A stretch of DNA of 64,000 nt from Curvularia sp. ZM96 (Eukaryota; Ascomycota; Dothideomycetes; Pleosporales; Pleosporaceae): NCBI GenBank assembly GCA_022457065.1, contig JAJGBQ010000003.1:3782001-3846000 (forward strand), read 5' to 3'. Below are positions 1 through 11,060 of the stretch, piece by piece (the stretch's first letter is position 1; the number at the start of each line of letters is the position of its first letter). The position numbers and the translations under genes are program-made. The notes beneath the pieces were generated by a model. It saw only the letters and a list, made by a program, of their open reading frames with translations. It was not told the DNA's origin and searched no databases.

Positions 1-15
1 GTTGCCGCACAAAAC

Positions 16-1480
16 ATGGACGTGAAACAGCTTCCCAAACTGCGATCGCTAGGTTAGTAAACACGGTGTGCAATGGCTGGGTAGTTGAGACTGAACAAAC
101 ACAGGGAGGTCTGAACAACTTTCAGCAGTTGCTCATGCTCTAGGCTTTTTCCATAATGTCGGAGTGTCGGCACGTTATTCGATATCCAGAACTACTACAA
201 AAAATAACCTACAAACAATCGTTCATGCTGCGTTAGCAGACGTGATACGGAGACATGCCATACTATCAGCCATCCCTGTCAACGAAGATCTACCAGATGC
301 GTTCTGGGTTCGGCTACCTAGTATCGATCTTGCGTGTTGTGTCACGTTTCTCACCCGAAATCTCTCAGTTGATAAGTCTGGAGATGATCAGGAGCTCGAT
401 GAGATTTTGCAAGAGCAACACAATATCAACTTCAAGTCCAACTACGGCACGCTGCCGTTTTGGCGTATAATCATTCTAAGAGACACAGAGACAGGGCTTG
501 ACTTCACTGCCTCATTCATCTTTCATCACTCCATAGGTGACGGTGCGACCGGATTGATCTTCCACAAGTTCTTCCGCGAAGCACTAGATGCTATTACCTC
601 ATCGAACGAGCCTCTCGCCAGCTCCAGCACACTTATCCAATCTTCTTCCGATACTCGACTTCTCCCAACCCTAGAGGAATTGCATCCACTGCCCCTGAAC
701 GAAAACCCTGTAGACTTCCGAGCCAAAGGCCTGGAGGAATGGACAGCTGCTCCAATCCAGCTTCCCTGCCACACCCACTACCGATCACTCTACCTCTCCC
801 CAGCCTCATCATCGAAATTCGCACTACGCTGCAAACAAAACAGTGTAACAGTAACATCCGGCCTGCAAGCCGTTCTGGCACACGCCCTCTTCGACGTTCT
901 ACCCCCCAACGTCAACGCGCTCACTGGGATCATACCAATCAATCTCCGACCCTGGCTAAACCTGCATAAGGGCATCGCAGACAACGCCATGGGCAGTTTC
1001 ATCGACGCGATAAAAGTTCAAACAGCGCGTACACATTTTGAAGTCAACGGTGACAAGACAGTTAGCGGTCTCGCTGCTGCTCGCCACACCTCTCAAGCAA
1101 TCACGCATTACCTCACAGGCAACCCGTCGCCCTCTGGCGAGCCTTACACTTCTGTAGCCTTCTTCAAGGCTATTCCAGATGTTGCTGTAGCGTTCAAGTC
1201 CATGGTAGGCGCGAATCGTGACGCGGCATTCGAGATTTCTAACCTGGGGAGGTTCGGGGGTGGTGCAGGTGAGGCGTCCGATGCACAGTGGCGTGTTGGG
1301 AGGATGACGTTTAGTCGCAGTGCGGTAGCTTTTGGGGCGGCGTTGAATACAAGTGTCGTCTCTGGTGGGGATGGAGAGCTGACAATAGGATTTAGTTGGC
1401 AGGAGGGCGTGGTGGATGATGCACTTGTGGAGGCTGTTGTTGGGGGATTCAAGAAGTATTTTGAGTCTGATGGCTTTTAG
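16..1480 (+). CDS. alcohol acetyltransferase family protein (AATase, PF07247-like)
   Basis: Predicted acyl-CoA dependent O-acetyltransferase of the fungal AATase family, related to condensation-domain enzymes. The long frame from 164 lacks the N terminus. A short first exon (16-52, begins MDVKQLPKL) joins across a 52-bp intron (53-104, donor GTTAGT, acceptor ACAG) to exon 2 (105-1480) and gives 470 aa. The joined start reads as the family's 'EQ..(10)..GF..NVGVSARY' opening, which supports the splice. The catalytic motif HHSIGDG (HHxxxDG) lies near residue 152, and ISNLGRF occurs in the C-terminal half. No signal peptide or membrane segment is seen. It stands alone on the + strand 193 bp from the convergent membrane-protein gene. 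The acceptor alcohol cannot be read from sequence; a secondary-metabolite or detoxification role is possible. Confidence 0.85.
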
Positions 1481-1673
1481 AGTACTTTGTAGAAAGTATG
1501 TTGGGTATCTGATGCGTCCCAAGATTATTTTTATTTGGAAGACTTGCGAAGGTTATTCTTTTGAATGCTCTTATATGTCTAGAGATATGAATTCTCTATC
1601 CAAACGATATTTGGACACCTAGATCATTCATCGAATCGCTCCGTAAACTAACGCAAACTTCCATTTTCGATAC

Positions 1674-2901
1674 TTATAAAAGGCTGATATACACGTAGAC
1701 TCCTAATAACCCAAGAAACTCCAAATCCCAACCTTCTACGTACTTCATTGTCCGCCTCCAAATCGCAAAAGCAACCAGCGTCTTCGGCCTCTGCGTACCC
1801 AACCCAAACGCCGACGAGTCCATCTCAAAACCTTGCAAGCGCATCTCGATATTGAACTCGGTGGCTAGCAAAGCGCAAATATACAAGATGGTGCGCGACG
1901 TACGAGCTTGCTGCTTAGCCATGTACTTGCTATTTTTACGAGATACAAAGAAAGTTCGAAAAGCGGTGGCTGCAGCCAGGAAAACACCAACTTCACCGCC
2001 GGTCAGAGTCCAGAGAATTTCCCATATGGTATCAACGATATCGTTGTAGATGAGTCTGGCAAGACGAGCAACTGTTGTGGCCATCATGAAAACTGTCAAG
2101 CAAGGTGAAGATTTCAGGGCGACCTTTTGCGACCACTGCACTTCGATTTTCCGAATGACGCAAACAGGTATAGCTAGTACCATGTGGTCTCGGTCGTACG
2201 TACGAAATGCATAAGTTCAACTCACGAAAAGCATCGCCGAGCAGGTCAAGGGTCATCTGAGCGGTGGAGTGATGGACCAATAGCGCATTGAACTAGCTGG
2301 CTATCAGTGAAGCATTGTCTGAGTTTGAGGACAACTTACGCTCTCTCAAATTGAAATTATATGGGCACTCAACGTACCAGATAGTAGCGCCGTATCTAAA
2401 AGAGGCCAGATTGAAGATCACCACCAACCACCAGTGAAAGTTGAGCAATGGCAGCCGGTCTATCAATTTCTTGGAGAAGAATAGCAAACTGAACTTTACC
2501 GCCACTACAGAAGCCCAAGCGAGTATGCAGCATACAGTAACCCATTTATGGAAGTGAAAAGATATCTGCATCCAATTTGGGGGTGATGAGACACCTGGCA
2601 CACGAGTCTGTAGAGCAACAATGATGTACATGCGTCCTATGACCTCGATGTACATGATTACGAGGCTGCATACAAGTAGTCCAAAATCAACGATCAAGAA
2701 GCCATCATCGATTGAGAAGGACAGTTTTTGCACCTTGAAACGGATGATGAAGCGCACGATGACCGCTAGCATACATAAAGCAAGCAGCACTGCTGTGGAT
2801 ATCTAGCGATAAGGTTAACCTAGTACAATGGAATCGAGGGCTATCGTATTTACAATGAAATTTCTTTTGTGAATACGACCAGTAAGGTCCAGAGGCTGCA
2901 T
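1674..2901 (-). CDS. SAT4-type (rhodopsin-like) integral membrane protein, frame uncertain at intron 2
   Basis: Multi-pass fungal membrane protein of the SAT4/PTH11-like rhodopsin-domain group, often found near secondary-metabolite and effector genes; function unknown. Exons by splice sites: 2901-2854 (starts MQPLDLTGRIHK), 2802-2340, 2292-2226, 2173-1674. Introns 2853-2803 and 2225-2174 are clean. Helices include AVLLALCMLAVIVRF and FGLLVCSLVIMYIEV; the family D-x-x-x-P-x-x-V turn with 'QKVAL' lies in exons 3-4. Intron 2 is a problem: the strong donor GTAAGT at 2339 is phase 1 while the only usable acceptor (exon from 2292) is phase 0, so the reading frame is off by one base. A weaker donor GTTGAG at 2373 would close the frame (347 aa) but removes a Cys-Pro pair that the family usually keeps. 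It may be a live gene with an odd donor, an assembly indel, or an early pseudogene. Confidence 0.6.
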
Positions 2902-3472
2902 CTTGACAAGAAACAGAACGGGGGAATGGACGTCAGCGTCGGAGCTGACAAAAGAGTCACTGCCACTGCTATATCACCACCTTTGGTCTCGGATGGTGTA
3001 ACTGGAGTGTTGCTATCGTACCGACGAAGACGCATGTCTTTTGGTTCATCTCGTCAGGCAGCCAAAAGTACATTGCTGCGGTATCCCCTCACTCGCTGCT
3101 CTCTGACCTGAGTGGCCAATTAGTTCCCGATGCAAGGCTGCGGTGCCCCAACCACAGCACTGCCTGTACTACTGTCCGGTGTGTGAAAATACCGTCTGAT
3201 GTTCGGGGACTGTTGTACTCCAGCGAACCTGCTTGGAGGCGTCCGGGGATTAACGGGTGGCAGACGGTGCGCAGGCACCCACATGATCGTTAACCTTGAA
3301 AGTGGGGGACCGGGGTTCCACTGCAAGGGTCCACGGCCATCCACGCCGCCTGCGCCTCAATAACCGAGATGAGCAGAGGAAGCAGTAACAACAGGTGCAA
3401 ACGAACAGACCTATCCTCCCCTTTACCTGGATACTCGCCATTTCCGCATCATTCAGAGGCTACCGTGCAAAC
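2902..3472. other. divergent intergenic region
   Basis: 571 bp between the divergent membrane-protein and P450 genes, presumably holding both promoters. Short open frames on both strands show no family features. No clear TATA box or repeat noticed. Confidence 0.5.
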
Positions 3473-5211
3473 ATGGCTCCACTCACGATCACTAGCACCG
3501 TATGGCAGATCGCGCTGTCTGCATCCGTAGCTGCAATAGGCGTCTTCACGTTCAAGTTAATCAAGATGCGTATGATCTTCTACAAGCTCAAAAAACAGTG
3601 CCTGGTAGGCAATCTCCCAATTTTCTCTTGCAGCGGCTTACGAACATCAATGCATTTAGCCTATGCCGCCCTGGGACTTTGGAGCCGGCAACCTCCAGAT
3701 TCTGCCTGCTTTGCTCGAAAAGTTTCCCAAGGGTTCTCAGCAATCAGACACATTTACACTACTCTCCTATGATTTCAAACAGTCCGATGGCTGTTTCTAC
3801 ATCGATCTGTGGCCTTTCACGAGCCCGCTATTGGTCATCACATCACCTGACCTTGCTGTACAGGCTTGCCAAGAGCACGACCTTCCCAAACCCGCTATTC
3901 TCATTCCATTCTTCGCGCCCTTTGCTGGCGGCCCGAATCTCTTTGATATGAATGGTGCTGAATGGAAGCGTTCAAGGGCTCTGTTTAATCCTGGTTTCAG
4001 TGCCAATGTCATGCTTGAAAGCACGCCGCACATTATCGAGGAGGCAGAAGTGTATGTGTCACTCCTACGTGAGCACGCGAAAAAGGGCGATACCTTCTCG
4101 CTAGACGAGCTGACATGCGACTATATGATGGACGTAATAGGGGCGGTTACATTGTGAGTGCTCCTTAGCCGGACAAGGCTCTTATTCTAGTACTCACTGT
4201 GTCAGAAATGCTCGCCTCCATTCTATGACCAGACACAACGCCCTCGCCGCTGCCATGCGGAGCTCCATCCTATGGCATTGTCAAGATGAGGAGCTGAACC
4301 CTTTCAAACGCTGGAATCCAATAAGGCCTATTATCGAATGGCGGAACGGCAAGACCATGGACAGCTACATCGGCCGCGAATTAGATAAGCGATACGATGA
4401 CTGGAGGTCTAACAAGTCGTCTACACGGGCCAAGTCTGTTATGGATATGGCTATAGCGGCCTACATGGGCGAGCGCGAGGGTTCCGATAAGCTTGACGCC
4501 GATTTCAAGAGATGGGCCACTACTCAGATCCGGCTCTTTCTCTTTGCTGGCCATGACTCCACTGCTGCTACCATAGTATACAGCCTCTACATGCTATCCA
4601 AGCATCCAGAGATTCAATCCAGGATCCGTGCCGAACTGGACGAGGTTTTTGGCAAGGGGATCGACTCGGCTGCCAAGGTGCTGAAGGATCGCCCACAAAA
4701 GATCAACAAGCTCGCCTACATGACTGCAGTGATCAAAGAGACTTTGCGCCTCTTCCCTCCTGCGTCAGGTATGCGAGGTGGGCTTCCTGGTGTTTATCTG
4801 CATGACAAAAACGGCAATAAATTCCCCACTGAAGGTCTGAACCTATGGATTGTCCATGGCGCCATACAGAGAAACCCAGATTACTGGCCGGAGCCTCACA
4901 AGTTCCTTCCTGAGCGTTGGCTGGTGGAGCCCGGCCATCCGTTGTATCCGCCAAAAGGTGGCTGGCGACCATTTGAACACGGCCCTCGCAACTGCGTCGG
5001 CCAAACTCTCGCTATGCTGGATATCAAAGTTACTCTGGCAATGACGGTGCGCGAGTTTGATGTGCACGACCAGTACGCCGAGTGGGATCGGCTGCATCCG
5101 TCACCTGGTATCAAGACAGTGTTTGGGGAGAGGGCATACCAAGTTCCTCAAGGAGCAGCTCATCCGGTTCATGGGTTCCCGTGCAAAATCACAACTACAA
5201 ATTCGAGCTGA
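3473..5211 (+). CDS. cytochrome P450 monooxygenase
   Basis: Haem-thiolate monooxygenase, presumably ER-anchored. Three exons: 3473-3604, 3660-4153, 4206-5211 (introns 55 and 52 bp, phases 0 and 2), 543 aa, the usual length. An N-terminal hydrophobic anchor (about residues 8-32) is followed by a basic stretch and the Pro-rich hinge LPMPPW. The I-helix motif AGHDSTA is at about residue 323, the K-helix ExxR (ETLR) near 387, PERW near 440, and the haem loop FEHGPRNCVG has its ligand Cys at 472. The start at MAPLTI is chosen because the anchor follows directly; the frame stays open upstream to 3395. It resembles the CYP59/StcS-like group in general character (inference). Substrate unknown. The acyl-CoA dehydrogenase lies 357 bp downstream on the same strand. 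Confidence 0.92.
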
Positions 5212-5568
5212 GTGGCCGCAGCGGGACGATGATGATATTGGGATTAGACAGGTTCCTGGTCCGAGGCCGTCAGATAGTGTTTACACTATCGATACGGTTT
5301 GTTTGACTCGTCAGGGTTTCAATATTTACACTGATAGATATTATAGAAGAATCAGGATGTATGAATATACTTGCGTAGAGTTCAAGTGAGCCCCTATGAG
5401 ATATAGGTGGGAACTCGGTTATATACCTCGGCTCGGCTTTGATGCTGCTAACCCCGTCTGGTATGACGGATATTCAAGTCGGCTGTACAAGTAGTGGAGC
5501 ACCACATACATACATCGGCGAAACAGCGTTCAGTTCAGTAGCACCGTAAACAGCATATACCAGAAACA
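5212..5568. other. intergenic region
   Basis: 357 bp between two + strand genes; AT-rich after 5280, no gene or repeat seen. Confidence 0.5.
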
Positions 5569-6876
5569 ATGTCATGGCCAGTCATATCGTCTTCCCTACG
5601 GGCAATGCGTCCTCAGCTCTCAAAGCCACACTCCCTTAGATGCCATTTCTCCACCACACCTCGTCCAAGCATCATGGAAACCACTGGCTTCACCAGCACC
5701 CAACTTGAAGTGCGCGAAGCCATCTTCGCACTCTGCTCCCAATTCCCCAACAGCTATTGGCGTACCCACGACGAAACGTCCAAAGACCCATCCTCCTTCC
5801 ACGCCGCTATGGCCAAAGGCGGCTGGCTCGGGATCGCTCTGCCAGAGCGCTACGGCGGCTCAGGTCTCGGTATTTCAGAAGCAACCATGATGATGCAAAC
5901 AATAGCCGAGTCTGGCGCTGGCATCGCGGGAGCTCAAGCCATCCATGCAAACGTCTACGCCACTCAGCCGCTCGCCAAATACGGCAGCGAAGCCCAGCTC
6001 AACGGCACACTACCCAACATCATCAACGGTCAGTACCGCACCTGCTTCGGCGTTACGGAACCTAATTCTGGCCTGGATACGCTGCGCCTAAGCACGTTTG
6101 CCAAGAAAGAAGGAAACGGATACAATGTCACTGGCCAGAAAATCTGGATCACATGCGCGCAGGTCGCGTCAAGAATGATACTGCTCGCGCGCACGAAGGC
6201 GAGAGAAGACGTCCAGAAACCAAGTCAGGCACTCAGCATGTTCTGCATCCCACTCGACCGGTCTCCGGGCTCTGGGCTGGAAATGCGTCGGATCAAGAAG
6301 ATGGGGGGTAGGGCCGTAGATGCGAATGAGGTCTTCTTCGATAACTACAAGATCGATGCGGACACCCTGGTGGGCAAGGAGGGCGATGGGTTCAAAATCA
6401 TTCTACACGGTATGAACGCAGAGCGGTGTTTGTTAGCGGGCGAGGCGCTCGGATTGGGGTATGCAGCCCTGAGCAAGGCGAGTGAGTATGCGAGGGAGAG
6501 AACGGTATTCCAGCGCCCGATTGGAATGAATCAAGGCGTCGCGCATCCCCTCGCTGATGCGTATATGCGGCTTGAAGCGGCAAAGTTGGCGACGTATCAT
6601 GCGGCGAGGCTGTACGATGCGAGTAAAACGGACGATTCGATACGCCAGGATGCCATTGGCGTCGCGGCGAATAGTGCAAAGTATCTTGCTGCTGAAGCGG
6701 CGTTTACGGCGTGCGAGAGAGCAGTGCTGGCACACGGTGGCATGGGATATGCGCAGGAATACGACGTGGAGCGTTATCTGAGAGAGTGCTTTGTGCCGCG
6801 GATAGCGCCCGTAAGCAGGGAGATGATACTGAATTATATTGGCGAAAAGGTCCTCCAGCTTCCTAGGAGCTACTGA
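5569..6876 (+). CDS. acyl-CoA dehydrogenase, probably mitochondrial
   Basis: FAD-dependent acyl-CoA dehydrogenase; removes two hydrogens between C2 and C3 of an acyl-CoA. It is intronless, 435 aa. The first 35 residues are rich in Ser/Arg/Leu with no acidic residue and contain RCHFSTTP, a typical mitochondrial presequence cleavage region; a second in-frame Met (METTGF) begins the mature-like domain, so a second, cytosolic form is conceivable. FAD/substrate-binding signatures are present: FGVTEPNSGLDT, KIWITCA, FFDNY, and near the C terminus AHGGMGYAQEYDVERYLRE, a classic ACAD signature including the acyl-CoA-contacting arginine. The chain length preference cannot be told. Convergent with the DUF3405 gene (267 bp between stops). 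Confidence 0.93.
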   Translation: MSWPVISSSLRAMRPQLSKPHSLRCHFSTTPRPSIMETTGFTSTQLEVREAIFALCSQFPNSYWRTHDETSKDPSSFHAAMAKGGWLGIALPERYGGSGLGISEATMMMQTIAESGAGIAGAQAIHANVYATQPLAKYGSEAQLNGTLPNIINGQYRTCFGVTEPNSGLDTLRLSTFAKKEGNGYNVTGQKIWITCAQVASRMILLARTKAREDVQKPSQALSMFCIPLDRSPGSGLEMRRIKKMGGRAVDANEVFFDNYKIDADTLVGKEGDGFKIILHGMNAERCLLAGEALGLGYAALSKASEYARERTVFQRPIGMNQGVAHPLADAYMRLEAAKLATYHAARLYDASKTDDSIRQDAIGVAANSAKYLAAEAAFTACERAVLAHGGMGYAQEYDVERYLRECFVPRIAPVSREMILNYIGEKVLQLPRSY

Positions 6877-7143
6877 GGTGGGTAAAGGGGGGACATGAAA
6901 TCATCTTGGAGCTCGTAATGCATATATAGACGTATACAACAAAGCGAGGCTATGGAACAAGGGCAAAAAAAAACAAAAGCGCCAACCCATGCTACTCATA
7001 TACCATGCGCTACATGACTGGTAAAGTCATGTCTAATCGTTCACATCAAGAATCAAACGCTGCTTTGGTAGCGCACCAATGCAACCAACCCATTGCGCCT
7101 GTACACCAAATACCGCCATCGCAGAAAGCCCGTATGCCTATGC

Positions 7144-9624
7144 TCAGGCCTTGTCGTCTTCACTCTTTTCTGAATCCTCGACCCGTTCCTGTATCAAGTC
7201 CACCTGCTTGACTGGATGCAGCAGCACTGCTGGAAGACACATTCGGCCTTCGTGAGCGAGCTCATACTCCTCACCACCGTCATTATCAACCTTGTAGCCG
7301 AGCCAGCGCTTCCATAGGTTTGGCGCAAAGCCAGCGTGATAGTACCAAGTGGTGCCGAGGAAGTTGTGTTGCCTCTCATCGGAGAAGACGGAAAGACGAG
7401 CTCCTCCTGAAGCGCCGTTGCGGCCATTGTTGAAGATCGCGGCAAGATACTGGGTGGGCCACTTGCGATCAATAAAAACCGGGTGCGGCGCGTATACAGC
7501 CTTGAGACCATGGTGAAGAGCGCATGAGGCAGGCCACATTTCGCTGAACATGGTATGACGGTAGATGGATTGCTCGCGGTGCATTGTCTCAAGGAGTCTC
7601 CTTGACAAGCGTCCAGAGGTGTTGATAGCAGTTCGTCGTGGCGGGCGGCCATTCTTGATATCGTAGCCAGTGGTATCATCGGCCAAGATCCAGTTGGTAT
7701 GGTCAGGGTCAAACAGAGGATTGAAGACGATCAGATCTGCAGGCTCGCCTACACCCCACTGATACTTGTCCTCGGCCATGGTAGTGTTTGGTTTCACAGC
7801 AGGGTCGATTTCGATGTTTGGGTAATCATCTGGAAGCTCGGGGCCCCAGACTGCCTTCTCAGGCTTCTGCGTTTCCAGGCCAGGGACATGTGGGTTTGGT
7901 GGGAGATGCTTGGACCATCGGTTTGCCTGGCTGTTGGTGCCATGCTCGGTCTGCACGCGGACCATGTGCTTAAAGTCCTCCCAGGACTCATGCACCGATG
8001 GTACATAGAAACGAGCATTGCGCTCCCATAGTCCTTTGCGAGGCTGGGCTGTCGTCCACTTGGAAACCTGTTCGAAGAGATGGTAGTAGTGCCCTGTGTA
8101 CCGAACATCCATTTCCCAGTGCCAGAAGTAGTCATATTCGGGGTGCTGGTGGGCGAAGTAGGTTACTGGCATAAACGTCGAACGGTAGGCACCATGAACA
8201 GGCAGTCCGCGGTAGTTGGACTCTTCGAGACCTCCGTAGATCAAACCCATTTGGCGTTCTGACCAAAGAGTTCCCATACCAGCGAATTCAGCAGGCAGCG
8301 AGTTCTTGAGGACTTCTTGGTAAACTTTCTCATCGGCCCAGATCTGCTTGTTATCGTCCTTGACGTGAATGAGAAAGTGGACCTCATATTCACCTCCCGA
8401 GGAAAGACTCAGCTCAGAAATGAGAGCACGGAGATACATGAGATCCTCGTCGTCATACTGGTAGTCCCACCAGGTTCTGAGGAGGACTGCAGTGCGCGGA
8501 AGAAGAGTCTTGTGCGCTTTCTTGGGCTGCTCACGGGCTGTGTCAGCAAGAGTCGCCTTGTCTTCGGAATCTGCGTCTCGCTTGCGCATGTTCTGGAAGC
8601 TAGGACGTTGGGTAGTGGGCTGCTTCTCGAAGCGACCCTTATTCTTCTCCAAACATCGATTGACAGCGTCAGCCCAGTTAACTGTGCGAAAATCGACCTC
8701 GGCGTCGGTTTTCCAAACAGCCTCAATTCCTTCCCGGTCGCCCTCCATGCCGGCGCCGGTGCCGCCACGCCGCTTGCTGTAACCCAGGCCGTATGGACCC
8801 AGTCGACCAAAACGCTCAAAGCAGACGTCGTTTCTCAAGCCCAGTGTCTCGTAGCTTCCAATGACATTGTCTGGCATGCCTTCAGGAACACCCTTGTATG
8901 CTCGCAGCCCCGGCACCTTGATGGTATCATTTGCATCAATGTAACATGTCTCGACAGGGCCATACTGGCCCACGTAGCTTGCATCGCTGTAATCCGGGAA
9001 TGGATCGAAAGGTATGGAGTCAGCAATATGCGCGCCTTCTGATCTCCGCTCTTTTACTCCATCCTTGGGCTCCGACGCCGGCAGCTCAGGATCAATATCC
9101 TGCTTAGTCGGGTATTCAGGGATGTTCTTCTCACGGCTGACTAGCGTGCGGATTCCGCCGTGATATCTTTTCAGAAACGGGAAGCTCTCCCACACGTTTG
9201 GCGGGGGTGGGGGCTTGTGTAGACCGAGTTCTGCGCTTCTTATCGATTCCCAACTACTGCTGAACAAAAACCATATGAACAAGAGCATGGTACTTGCTAA
9301 AGCCAGCCCAAAGTATCTTGTACATGCCCGCGGGTTTCTGTAGCTGTATGCGCTCACGGTAGGTCTCGAGGGTGCTCTTCGATGCGACTTGGGGGGCCGG
9401 CGAAGTGGCCGTGATTCGATGTTGTTTGGGTTTTCGTCGTAAGAGCCAGATGAGTGCCGTGAGGATGGACTCGATGTGTCAGAAGAAAGATATGCTTCGT
9501 AGTCGTCGCTGTCACGGCCTTTTTCGTTGAACCCGCCCTCCTCGACATCGCGCTCAGCGGTGGACACCTGGTTGTAGGACCGGGCTTTCTTCTTGCCCAC
9601 CGATAGGGGGCGGAAGCCGAGCAT
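7144..9624 (-). CDS. DUF3405 (PF11885-like) family protein, type II Golgi/ER membrane protein
   Basis: Large intronless gene, 826 aa. The N-terminal 100 residues are cytosolic in character (charged, Ser-rich), followed by one hydrophobic segment (about residues 104-125, FGLALASTMLLFIWFLF) and a long lumenal domain, the layout of a Golgi glycosyltransferase. The body contains family-like stretches such as AVLLRTWWDYQYDDED, HPEYDYFWHWEMDVRYTGHY (a D-x-D pair) and PTQYLAAIFN. DUF3405 proteins are fungal and uncharacterised; a glycosyltransferase role is inference from topology and the DxD-like segment. Low-complexity serine tracts at residues 40-75. Confidence 0.88.
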   Translation of the reverse strand: MLGFRPLSVGKKKARSYNQVSTAERDVEEGGFNEKGRDSDDYEAYLSSDTSSPSSRHSSGSYDENPNNIESRPLRRPPKSHRRAPSRPTVSAYSYRNPRACTRYFGLALASTMLLFIWFLFSSSWESIRSAELGLHKPPPPPNVWESFPFLKRYHGGIRTLVSREKNIPEYPTKQDIDPELPASEPKDGVKERRSEGAHIADSIPFDPFPDYSDASYVGQYGPVETCYIDANDTIKVPGLRAYKGVPEGMPDNVIGSYETLGLRNDVCFERFGRLGPYGLGYSKRRGGTGAGMEGDREGIEAVWKTDAEVDFRTVNWADAVNRCLEKNKGRFEKQPTTQRPSFQNMRKRDADSEDKATLADTAREQPKKAHKTLLPRTAVLLRTWWDYQYDDEDLMYLRALISELSLSSGGEYEVHFLIHVKDDNKQIWADEKVYQEVLKNSLPAEFAGMGTLWSERQMGLIYGGLEESNYRGLPVHGAYRSTFMPVTYFAHQHPEYDYFWHWEMDVRYTGHYYHLFEQVSKWTTAQPRKGLWERNARFYVPSVHESWEDFKHMVRVQTEHGTNSQANRWSKHLPPNPHVPGLETQKPEKAVWGPELPDDYPNIEIDPAVKPNTTMAEDKYQWGVGEPADLIVFNPLFDPDHTNWILADDTTGYDIKNGRPPRRTAINTSGRLSRRLLETMHREQSIYRHTMFSEMWPASCALHHGLKAVYAPHPVFIDRKWPTQYLAAIFNNGRNGASGGARLSVFSDERQHNFLGTTWYYHAGFAPNLWKRWLGYKVDNDGGEEYELAHEGRMCLPAVLLHPVKQVDLIQERVEDSEKSEDDKA

Positions 9625-11060
9625 CTCTTCTCGGTTGTGATGCGATTGCGTTTATCGCATGTGCGGTGTACAGGGTGTATGCGGATGCGATTGCGTTGCG
9701 GCCTAGATGCGAAAATCGTCGAGGTAGGCCGCTTGCAGTAAGCTATGCAATGGCTAGCAGCGTCGCGAATTAAGTATCGAGGTGTTGAAGAGAAAATCGT
9801 GATATTCGTATCAATGCATCGAGGGAAGCGTAAAATGTTGGTACACCGTAACCAGGCCCATGCAGGGTGCGTCCACGTCGGCGAGCGGAAAGATTGCCGC
9901 CACACTAAACAACTGGGCGTTGTCGCAACAACCGCAGCTAGGACCCCTGGAGGTATTCGTCACCCTAGTTTGGACAGCACCGCTCCTATGTCTGGCCAGC
10001 ACTCGTTCATTGAATTTTATCTTTTTCAAAATAACGCATTTTTTATATATAATAAGGCTTGGTGAGGTACTGGTATACGTCAGAGACTAGTCGCGTAGTG
10101 TGAACCGCTCAACGACCATCCCATGCAGACCAGCGCATGATAAAAAGCATCTACATTTTGGACATTTTTCTAAACTCCAAATTATAAATTGCGTATGTTC
10201 TCTACATATTTTCTACTTTAGTAAGTTGTGTGGTGATTTGATCAAGTTGGAAAGCTTATCGAAGAAGCGCCACGCTGCCTTGGTCTCGCAGCTACCATCC
10301 TTCCTGTAATGTCCACTGAAGTTCCAAATACCCAGATACTTAAGAAGCTATTTTTAGTTTTCGGAGACTTTGGTATAAGATCCTGGAAATGGATAAGGCA
10401 CAATCTCTTCTACCAAATATTATTCCCACCTAACCACTCAGACGGCAAACGCATTTCTTTCCCCTACACCTGCTTGCAATGTTTCCCTGAACAAGACCTA
10501 ATATGGCTAGAATCATTTATTTAAACTGTTTACCCTCATCGTATCGATAGTGGAAACTGTAAATCGCTCAATTCTCTATGAAATCGGGACTGTATCTAAG
10601 AGACATATATCCTATTTGACCATCTTCATCTCCTTACATTACCGATCTTATCAATCCCGCCCCGTTCTCCAACTCTACACACATCCTTGTCTAGAACCTA
10701 CATGGCGTTCGCATGAACACATGCGTTCCGTCCCGCCAAGACAGCGGCATCAGATTAGCCCGGCTTACAGCCGATGTCTTCGTACTCTATCTGCACGACA
10801 GTCTGAGTCAATTGTCAGCAAGGGAGAGCAAATCTTGAATCTCAACCTTACGTGTACAGGGATATGATGTTTTTCGAATCATACTGGGTGCACAAAACAA
10901 GATTTCACAATACAAAACAAGCACCAGTCCGTTTCTCAATAAGTATGTATTTGCAGAGCAATAAAACAAAGTATGTACAGAAGAATTAAACCACGAGCGC
11001 ACTCACTCTCCCTTATCTCAAATATATACAGACTGGCTGTGCCTCGCTCAAGATAAACGC
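9625..11060. other. gene-free region
   Basis: 1.4 kb between two - strand genes. 9625-10000 is the presumed promoter of the DUF3405 gene; 10020-11000 is AT-rich with only short frames of no recognisable family. Nothing else seen. Confidence 0.5.

Noticed and set aside
526..1522. Several open frames on the strand opposite the acetyltransferase
   Set aside because: Shadow frames of the + strand gene; no family features and the true gene has its catalytic motif.
8317..9042. 241-codon + frame inside the DUF3405 gene
   Set aside because: Antisense shadow of an 826-codon gene.
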